Assembly: GCA_015179125.1 (NCBI GenBank)
Contig: WHVA01000455.1
Location: 29,157 to 93,156, forward strand
Source: Gautieria morchelliformis
Taxonomy: Eukaryota > Basidiomycota > Agaricomycetes > Gomphales > Gomphaceae
Length of the DNA stretch: 64,000 nt
Direction of reading: 5' to 3'
Positions 57,070 to 64,000 of this stretch are shown here, in pieces (position 1 is the first letter of the stretch; each line of letters opens with the position of its first letter). The notes beneath the pieces were generated by a model, which saw only the letters and a list, made by a program, of their open reading frames with translations, was not told the DNA's origin and made no database searches. The translations under genes and the position numbers were made by a program.

Positions 57070-57780
57070 TTGAAAAGAAGGCAAAAAGAGGATTAAAAAG
57101 GGAAAATGAATGGAAGAAAACACAGACCAAGGGCAGGGATGACAGCCAGGAATGGATGGAGGCAAGGAGAGGAGAAACCTGGGGTGAAAAAAAGTCAAAA
57201 AAAGCGAAAATAAATGAAGAAATAACAATAATAAAAAAAGGCCAAAAAGCGAAAATTAATGGCAAAGAAGACACACCAGGGGCAGGGACAGCAGCCAGGA
57301 ATGGATGGAGGCAAGGAGAGGAGAAACCTGGGGTGAAAAAAGGTCAAAAAAAGCGAAAATAAATGAAGAAATAACAATAATAAAAAAAGGCCAAAAAAGC
57401 GAAAATTAATGGCAAAGAAGACACACCAGGGGCAGGGATGACAGCCAGGAAAGGAGGGAGGCAGTGAGAGGAGAAACCTGGGGTGAAAAAGAGTCAAAAA
57501 AGCGAAAATAAATGAAGAAATACCAATAATAAAAAAAGGCCAAAAAAGCGAAAATTAATGGAAAAGAAGACACACTAGGGGCAGGGACAGCAGCCAGGAA
57601 TGGATGGAGGCAAGGAGAGGAGAAACCTGGGGTGAAAAAAGGTCAAAAAAAGCGAAAATAAATGAAGAAATACCAATAATAAAAAAAGGCCAAAAAAGCG
57701 AAAATTAATGGAAAAGAAGACACACCAGGGGCAGGGATGACAGCCAGGAATGGATGGAGGCAGGGAGAGACAGGCAGGAG
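57070..57780. repeat. Minisatellite of about 148-150-bp units in HelB
   Basis: Nearly five units with GAGGAGAAACCTGGGGTGAA, GTCAAAAAAAGCGAAAATAA and CAGGGGCAGGGA motifs, starting around 57148, 57296, 57446, 57595 and 57745. Purine-rich on the plus strand. Open frames over it are repeat artefacts. Confidence 0.85.
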
Positions 57781-57982
57781 GCAGGATGCAGAGACAGCCC
57801 ATAGCAGACACAGAAGGCCAGTAGCAGAGAGAGAGAGAGCAGGCTGCGCAGCTAGGAACGGTGCTCGCGGCTGCGCCGCTTGCGTTCAAACTCAGCAAAT
57901 TACGTAAAATTATTATGTAAAACACCCACAACCACCGTTCCAGCAACTTTATACTATAGAGATCATCAAACTGCAGCAGATC

Positions 57983-59305
57983 ATGTTGGACGTTCCTGAA
58001 GCAAACATCGACGAGATCGAGGAACTTGACATGGAGCTTGCGCAAGCAGAGCGTGAAGCTGCGGAGCAGCTGAAGGTGCTGCAAGAAAAGCGACGACTTG
58101 CACAAGAGTGCAAGGAAGCTGTGGAGAAGAAATGGCGGGAGGATGAAGAAAAAGCCGAGGCGGAATGGAAGGAGTGGGAGGCGCAGGCCGAAGCTGTGCG
58201 AAAAGCGGAAGAAGCCCGACAAGCTGAGGAAGCACAAAAAGCCGAGGAAGCACGGAAAGCCTCTGAGGCATGGGAGGCAGAGAAGAGAGCCTTAAAGGCG
58301 AAAGCCGATGAGGCTCGGAAGGCAATAGGGCCGGCATTTGAACGTGAGCGACAGCGACTTCTGGATATATTGGAAGCTGAAATGATCTGACAAGCCGATG
58401 TGAATCAAAATTATCACATCCCATCGCCCGAGCTGATAGTTGTGGATTTGGCAACTGCGCAGGCTTGGATTTTGGCAGCAAAACATGCGGCTGAAAGAAA
58501 TGCGGCTAAGGCGAAGCCGAAAGCCTCGGGATCGAAGAAGAGGAAAGTTACCAAGGAGTCAGACGAAGAGGAGTTGGATGAAGAGGTAAGTCCTCGGGTC
58601 AGGTCAGTTCAGCTTGACTTATGTTTTCTATTTTCAGCGTGAACCTTGCGATGCTTGCAGGTGTCACCAAACACGCTGTCTGAGCGGAAAGAAAACCACC
58701 TGCCAGCAGTGCATGGACCGGAAGGTCCGGTGCAGTTTCCTAGATGGGAAACAGAAGCGGAAGGATGAGGGGGAAACCGAGGGGCTGGGGCCAAAGAAGG
58801 CCAAGGTGGCTAGCCGTCGGGAGCCATACTGACGGTAGACATCCATGCTGGGCCATCGGGAGTGGGGATCAAGGGCTTGAAACCCGACGGGTTTACTGGA
58901 GCCAAGGTCTCCATGATGGTGAGGGACTTGCTGTCCCAACAAAACCAGCGACTGGAGTGAAGCAATCATTTGCTTCAGGGGGTATTGGACTTTGTGCAGC
59001 GGATTGAGCGGCACAACTCCAGACTGAACAGGCGGCTCCACTTGTGGACTGCAGCGGCCAAGAACGTGGCCTTGTGGTCGGGTTTGGGTTCGGATTGGGG
59101 CGGGTTCGATTTGGCTGGGGGTTCAGGTTCGGGGAGTGTGGGAAGGGAAAAAGGAACAGAGGAAAAAGATAAAGGAAAAGAGAAAGAGACAGAGGAGAAA
59201 GTGGAAGTGGAAGCAGGTTTGGGTTCAGATGGTGGGGACGAAGAAGGTGAGCGGGATGATGGAGAAAAGGACACAGATGAGGATGCTACTATGGAGGACA
59301 ATTAA
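57983..59305 (+). pseudogene. Antisense gene in GyD: coiled-coil protein with Zn(II)2Cys6 cluster
   Basis: Exon 1 from ATG 57983 encodes a long Glu/Ala/Lys-rich coiled coil (about 57995-58385), meets TGA at 58388-58390 (CGA inferred) and continues in the same frame with SGSKKRKVTK, a nuclear-localisation-like run, to 58585. Intron 58586-58637 (GTAAGT...TTTCAG). Exon 2 opens with PCDACRCHQTRC...TCQQCMDRKVRC, spacing CX2CX6CX7CX2CX6C, the fungal Zn2Cys6 DNA-binding pattern. After a stop at 58830, another frame (from about 58910, TGA near 58957) carries VLDFVQRIERHNSRLNRRL and an acidic tail ending EDATMEDN at 59305. It reads like a small transcription factor: dimer coil, DNA-binding cluster, acidic region. 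Function is inference. This copy is broken by stops and by HelB in its leader. Confidence 0.65.
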
Positions 59306-59504
59306 ACTACTGTTTTTTCGGATTTTCTACCTTAATGTGAATCTTTTTTCTTGGTGCTTTTTGCTTCGGAATTGGGATCGGGAACGGGAGTGAAGTGAAC
59401 AGACAGAGAGAAGGGAAACCTGAGAACTACAAGCGTAGCTATTCGGCAAAATGGCTGAGGTAAAACATAGCAAAGAGTGTTGTGTCTAACTAAGAAAGTG
59501 ACTG

Positions 59505-59890
59505 TCAAAATGAGTGAAAGGAAACGGGAGAGCTGAAGCTCGGGTTCAAGGAACCCATGGTCCAGGCTTGGCAGGGTAGGCCGAGCTCGGTCACAAGGAC
59601 CCATGACATCTCTTCATCAGTATCTTCATAACCAGCCCAACGGACAAGGTACAGGAGGTTACAGGGTCTACGGCATCGGTCGATCTTGGAGTCAAGAATC
59701 TTGGAAATCTCATACTCTGTCTCACCATCAATCTTGACTGGAGGCGGCAGAGACTGAGCCTGATTCGGAATGGTGTTCAGGACTGCAGGTTCGAGCATGG
59801 AGACATGGAAGACCGGGTGGACTGCCCGAAGGCTATCTGGCAGGCGTAGAATGTAAGCTCGGGATCCTGCCTGGCCAATAATCTCAAAGG
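59505..59890 (-). pseudogene. GyD pol C-terminus with chromodomain
   Basis: Minus-strand frame with SMLEPAVLNTIPN (the linker that follows the integrase core in gypsy Pol) and a chromodomain-like YEISKILDSKI...LLYLVRWAGYEDTDEEMSWV, ending at 59505. It differs from GyB in this region. The stop is 200 bp from the convergent stop of the antisense gene. Everything upstream is lost to CopB-2. Confidence 0.8.
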
Positions 59891-60846
59891 TGTTAGCAAC
59901 TAGGGGCTATGGCAGGGAAGGTTCGGTAGAGTTCTTAGAAAGCTAGAATCAAATACACTCTCTCAGTGAATTTATTGTCACTGATATATTAATACAGTAC
60001 CTAGAATCAAATACACTACATGATTTTCAGTCAACATGCTATGTAAATATGAAAGATACTACTCGCCTCTCTCAGTGAATTTATTGTCACTGAGAGAGGA
60101 GCACTATCCTGTCTCAGAAGGCATATACGTGCACCCGGCCCTTTAGCGCCCAAGGGCTCGCGCGTCGAAGTCATTTCAAACTCCGCTGGGTGCAGCCGCC
60201 TGTGAAAATAGAAATAACAGAATGAAATGAAGAGGTAGAGAGTGACTGGAAAATTTCGAAAATAAGCAGAGAAATGGATGCTGTAAGGGCAACCCTGGCT
60301 AGTCGTGGAGATCACACTACCACACAACTGACAAGGGGAAATCCAAAGTCTGTATAAATGAACAGAGCATACAAGAGAGGGGATTCTCACCTGACAAGGG
60401 GAAATCCAAAGAGAAAAGTCTAAGGACCCCCAATGTCAGCGAGCCCGTATTATACTACGCTGCGCAGCCAGGGACAACACTTGGCACCCGCCATCAACCC
60501 TGCACCTCCCTGACCCTTGATCGACCCTTGATGTCACCTATTACGCGAGTCGCTCGATTTCCGACACTGTTCCGAGGGTGGAACTCGGAAATTGGAGTGG
60601 AACTGGGAAGGCGAACAGAACTGGTGGAAGTTCTCCCAGAAGCGGAATCATTTCCGAGAGCGGAGGCGGAGATGGAATGGGAATCGGAAGCGTCTTCGGA
60701 AATGGAGTCGGAACTGGAAATGGAAAACAGGGTGTCCCCTGACAGATGCATGGTACAAGAACAATGTGAGAAGATATTGAAACACCACACAATAAATCGA
60801 ATATATTATACTTGATTTTGGTGCAGGAGCATAAATGCACCCAACA
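59891..60846 (-). repeat. CopB-2 3' LTR, interrupted by a GyB solo LTR
   Basis: Plus-strand ends TGTTAGCAAC and ACCCAACA, about 488 bp without the insert. Closely matches 9365-9846, including the CTCTCTCAGTGA hairpin. The polypurine tract lies at 60847-60857. Confidence 0.9.
60282..60744 (-). repeat. GyB-5 solo LTR (463 bp, TSD GATGC)
   Basis: TGTAAGGGC...CCCCTGACA with GATGC on both sides (60277-60281 and 60745-60749), a perfect 5-bp duplication. It shares the CGAGGGTGGAACTCGG variant with the GyB-6 LTR. Confidence 0.93.
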
Positions 60847-60858
60847 CGCCCCTCAAGC

Positions 60859-61809
60859 TTAATATATTCCGATTTTCTCGTTGAGGATTCTCACTCTAGG
60901 ACTAGGAAGTCCTTTAGTGAGAAGATCGGCTAGCATGTGTTCCGTTGGTAGGTACACAAGCTTAATTTCTTCATCTTCGACTATATCTCGGATGAAATAT
61001 AATCTAATGTCGAAATGCTTGGTCCTTGTGTGTTGTTGAGTGCCATAGACAATGGCAATGGCTGATTGATTGTCTGAATAAAGTTTAATGGGACAATTCA
61101 GCGGTTGGAATACTTCAGAAATAAAGTGGCGCATCCATAAGGCTTCTTTGCTCGCATGAGTCAGGGCAACGAATTCGGCTTCAGTTGATGATAGGGCTAC
61201 TATGGATTGTTTTTGACAACTCCATGATACTGTCCCTCCATCAATCTGAAAATATAAGCCGAGTATGAGTGCCTGTGCTCTTGTGAAGCCCAATCCGCAT
61301 CTGAATACCCAATGAGGCCGTCTTGATTTTCCCAAGTGTCAATTTGTAGTCCATCGTGCCTTTTAGATATTTAAAGACACGTTTGACTGCATGCCAATGT
61401 GTTGGACCTGGGTTTTCGAGGAATTGAGAAAGTAATGACACTGCGAATGCAATGTCTGGTCGAGTGGCTACAGCTGCCCACATCAATGATCCTATCGCTT
61501 GTCTGTATGGAATTTTCGACATCTTCTGCTTGTCTTCATCTGTAGAAGGGCATTGGTCTCTGGATAATTTAACGGCTGGGTCGAGAGGCGTGGAAAATGT
61601 TTTGGCATCATCCAGATTGAATTTTTTGATGATTTTCTGGATGTATGCAGCTTGTGATATTGCAATCGATTTGTTATTCCAATGTCTTTCGATTTTGAGG
61701 TTCAAAAGCCAGTGAATCTCGCCTAGATCTTTCATACTGAAGATCTGGGCAAGATCATGCTTTACCCCATCAAGGATTGGTTGACTCTCAGCTGTGATAG
61801 TGAGGTCAT
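60859..61809 (-). pseudogene. CopB-2 copia RT end and RNase H
   Basis: Longer sister of the CopB-1 piece. On the minus strand it starts within RT at the GyB-6 edge (MKDLGEIHWLLNLKIER), continues through AYIQKIIKKFNL and YRQAIGSLMWAAVATRPDIAFAVSLLSQFL, then RNase H (SSTEAEFVAL, SDNQSAIAIV, TRTKHFDIRL) to IGIY-stop at 60859. One-base deletions near 61250 (A run) and 61325 break the frame between RT and RNase H. Upstream domains are removed by GyB-6. Confidence 0.87.
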
Positions 61810-62272
61810 TGTAAGGGCAACCCTGGCTAGTTGTGGAGATCACACTACCACACAACTGACAAGGGGAAATCCAAAGTCTGTATAAATGAACAGAGCATAC
61901 AAGAGAGGGGATTCTCACCTGACAAGGGGAAATCCAAAGAGAAAAGTCTAAGGACCCCCAATGTCAGCGAGCCCGTATTATACTACGCTGCGCAGCCAGG
62001 GACAACACTTGGCACCCGCCATCAACCCTGCACCTCCCTGACCCTTGATCGACCCTTGATGTCACCTATTACGCGAGTCGCTCGATTTCCGACACTGTTC
62101 CGAGGGTGGAACTCGGAAATTGGAGTGGAACTGGGAAGGCGAACAGAACTGGTGGAAGTTCTCCCAGAAGCGGAATCATTTCCGAGAGCGGAGGCGGAGA
62201 TGGAATCGGAATCGGAAGCGTCTTCGGAAATGGAGTCGGAACTGGAAATGGAAAACAGGGTGTCCCCTGACA
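61810..62272 (-). repeat. GyB-6 3' LTR (463 bp)
   Basis: TGTAAGGGC...CCCCTGACA. Same sub-variant as the solo LTR at 60282-60744. Relative to the 462-bp type it has a one-base length change that shifts the LTR-encoded pol tail to end GRSRVREVQG. Confidence 0.92.
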
Positions 62273-63998
62273 TCACCCCCTCTCTAGCGTGCTGCGTCCT
62301 CGAAGCACGGGACACGAGGGATTGAAATGCCAACGAGCGGATCCGGCGAGGGGCACCGGGATGTGTCCTATAGAACTCCCCGAGCTTGTCCGGGGCGGAA
62401 ACATCTTGCTCCGGGACCCACGAATTCTCTTCGTACCCATACCCTTCCCATTTCACGAGGAATTGGAGTCGTCCTCGCACAAACCAGCTGTCCAGGATCC
62501 GTTCCACCACATAGTGCTCCTCCCCATCTACAATCTCTGGCAGAGGTGGCAGATGAGCCTTCCGACCTGGAATTGGGTCCTCAAGCATAGGGAGTAACTT
62601 CACCACGTTGAAGACGGGGTGGAGGCGGGACATGGACATCGGAAGTCGCAGGCGGTATGCATTCCGTCCAACCCTCCGCGTCACTGTGAAGGGCCCAAGG
62701 TAGCGGTGGGCAAGCTTCTGTGAAGGGCGTGTGGTGCGGATGTCACTTGCATCTAGATACACCTTGTCTCCAACTTGGTACTCTGGGGCAGGAACCCGGC
62801 GTTGGTTGTAGTACCTCGCCATGTCATCCTTGGCCTTTGCAAGGGCCGACTTGGCTTCCGAAAGGGTGGAGTCCATGCGGTCTCGAAACTCATTGACCGT
62901 CTCGAGTCGGGACTCAGCCTGGCGTGGTTCGAAGCCCATCCGCGGGTGTCGTCCGGAGTCGAGCATGAAGGGAGTCTGTTGTGTGGCGGAATGGACATGG
63001 TTGTTGTATTGGAATTCCGCCAGCGGAAGTAATTCATCCCAGTCGTCCTGCCTCTCATTGACAAAGAGGCGGAGATATTGCTCCAACTCCTGATTGACCC
63101 GTTCCGTCTGTCCGTCACCCTGCGGATGGTACGCCGTGGTGGTAGCTAGCTTTAAGCCGAGCAGGCGGTAGAGCTCCCGAGTCAGTTCCGCGACAAACTG
63201 CGGACCTCGGTCGGAAACCACTTGCTTCGGGAGCCCATGCAACTTCCAGACATGGGCAAGGAACAGGCGGGCCGCTCCGAGGGCTGTGATCGTCGTGTGC
63301 GTCGGAATGAAGTGGGACACCTTGCTCACCGAATCCACGACGTTCATGATCGCGTCGTAGCCATGAGACTCTGGGAGTTCAACAATGAAGTCGACGCTGA
63401 TGGTGTCCCAGCGGGATTCGGAATCGGGAGCGGAACAAGTTCTCCGACGGGTGGATGTCGTTGCGCTTTGGTTCGGAGACAAAGGTCACATGTCTTCACG
63501 TACTGTCCAATGTAGCGGGACATCTGAGGCCACCAGTAATTCCGAGCCACTAACTCCAGCGTCTTCCACCTGCCAGCATGCCCAGCGACCCGTGTGTCAT
63601 GGTGCTGGGACACGATGCGGCGGCGGAGGTCCGCCCCATCTGGAACGTAGACCTTGCCTCTGAAGTGGAGCAGCCCATCCCGTTCCGACCATTCCGCTGC
63701 CGTACAGACCGTGAGTGCCCTTTCCGAAGTTCCTCCATGCCTTCACCACCGACTCCTCCTTCTCTCCATTCCGATACTGTCTCCGGATGTCCCGGAGCAT
63801 TTCCGCTTCCGCTCCAACTGCAGTCACTCCTTCTAGGGCGCGGATTGCAAAGAGACTTGGGCGGAGCAGTGTCATATCCGCATTGTCTCCGCTTCCGCTT
63901 CCATGATCCGCACGGCGGGATAGGGCATCGGGCTTGCCCATGGTGCGGCCGGGGCGGTGGTGGAGCATGAAGTCAAACCGGGACAGGTGTAGGGACCA
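62022..63998 (-). pseudogene. GyB-6 pol: RNase H end, integrase, chromodomain, LTR tail
   Basis: The frame from about 63420 to 62022 covers the integrase DDE core ([27 protein letters not shown]), the chromodomain (YVVERILDSWFV...VKWEGYG) and the Ser/Asp-rich tail reading into the LTR. A one-base deletion near 63420 (GGG to GG) separates it from the zinc domain ([19 protein letters not shown], 63344-63613), and further indels near 63715 and 63735 break the RNase H to integrase linker. The RT part lies outside the window. Confidence 0.88.
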
Positions 63999-64000
63999 CC

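Larger units (their letters stand above)
51021..57962 (-). mobile_element. HelB: near-complete Helitron (6,942 bp)
   Basis: On the minus strand it starts TCTCTATAGTATAAAG after a host A (57963) and ends in CTAG (51024-51021) before a host T, with a hairpin CCCGGTGCGAAGCACGGG (51050-51033) eight bases before CTAG. This is the canonical Helitron set: 5' TC, 3' hairpin, CTRR, insertion between A and T, no target duplication. It encodes a Rep-helicase and carries two tandem-repeat blocks upstream of it. Confidence 0.9.
50452..59890 (-). mobile_element. GyD: gypsy element remnant carrying an antisense gene, split by Helitron HelB
   Basis: Minus-strand element: pol end with chromodomain (59890-59505), a 3' non-coding region holding a plus-strand gene (promoter about 50976, ORF 57983-59305), polypurine tract AAGGGGGAGGTAC (50919-50907) and 3' LTR (50906-50452). 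The Helitron at 51021-57962 is a later insertion. The 5' part of GyD is cut off by the CopB-2 LTR at 59891. That LTR and pol end belong to one element is inferred from orientation, order and the polypurine tract. Confidence 0.65.
61810..64000 (-). mobile_element. GyB-6: GyB element, 3' part, runs off the right edge
   Basis: 3' LTR 61810-62272, then chromodomain, integrase and RNase H reading leftwards from the window edge. Inserted in CopB-2 RT after GAGGTCAT. The far side is outside the window, so the target duplication cannot be checked. Confidence 0.92.

Noticed and set aside
56915-57497. Phe/Leu-rich minus-strand frames resembling membrane proteins
   Set aside because: Products of the purine-rich minisatellite read in reverse, with no conserved start or domain.

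Overview
The window looks like a transposon-dense block from a basidiomycete, most likely an Agaricomycete. The grounds are short GT-AG introns of about 50-60 bp, chromodomain Ty3/gypsy elements, Helitrons with fungal-type Rep-helicases, and a C2-NACHT-WD40 STAND gene of the kind expanded in mushrooms. No bacterial-style operons, rRNA genes or CRISPR arrays are visible. All element names used here (GyA, GyB, GyC, GyD, CopA, CopB, HelA, HelB) are local labels.

Left block (1-28 kb). A decayed minus-strand Ty3/gypsy element (GyA, 1-4040) sits in the LTR of a Ty1/copia element (CopA, 4041-9364). The reverse transcriptase of CopA is in turn split by an inverted solo LTR of its own family with a perfect 5-bp target duplication. 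Then come a copia 3' end (CopB-1), a Helitron helicase fragment (HelA), a truncated GyB gypsy element (GyB-1), a piece of a third gypsy family (GyC), a CopA LTR carrying a small CACTG-ended inverted-repeat element, a nearly full-length GyB-2 on the plus strand, an inverted GyB solo LTR behind a 378-bp host-like fragment, and a 936-bp non-autonomous hAT element with an 8-bp target duplication.

Middle block (28-43 kb). The one convincing cellular gene is a multi-exon C2-NACHT-WD40 receptor-like STAND NTPase (28430-33645). It has 14 nearly identical 43-residue WD repeats that differ mainly at a few fixed positions. Right of it are AT-rich unclassified sequence, a solo CopA LTR, a broken C48 (Ulp1-like) protease gene, and a 2.2-kb foldback element with 477-bp arms around a palindromic GC-rich minisatellite.

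Right block (43-64 kb). GyB-4 is the best-preserved GyB copy on the minus strand. It is followed by remains of a fourth gypsy element (GyD). Between the pol end and the 3' LTR of GyD lies an antisense gene with its own TATA box that encodes a coiled-coil protein with a Zn(II)2Cys6 cluster. A 6.9-kb Helitron (HelB) has inserted into the 5' leader of that gene. The window closes with CopB-2, which carries a GyB solo LTR and a further GyB element (GyB-6).

Most elements are inactivated by CGA-to-TGA or TGG-to-TGA nonsense changes and by single-base deletions. The most unusual observations are the antisense Zn2Cys6 gene inside a gypsy element, the GyB pol reading frame that continues into its own LTR with in-frame length variation, and the hypervariable WD40 receptor gene.
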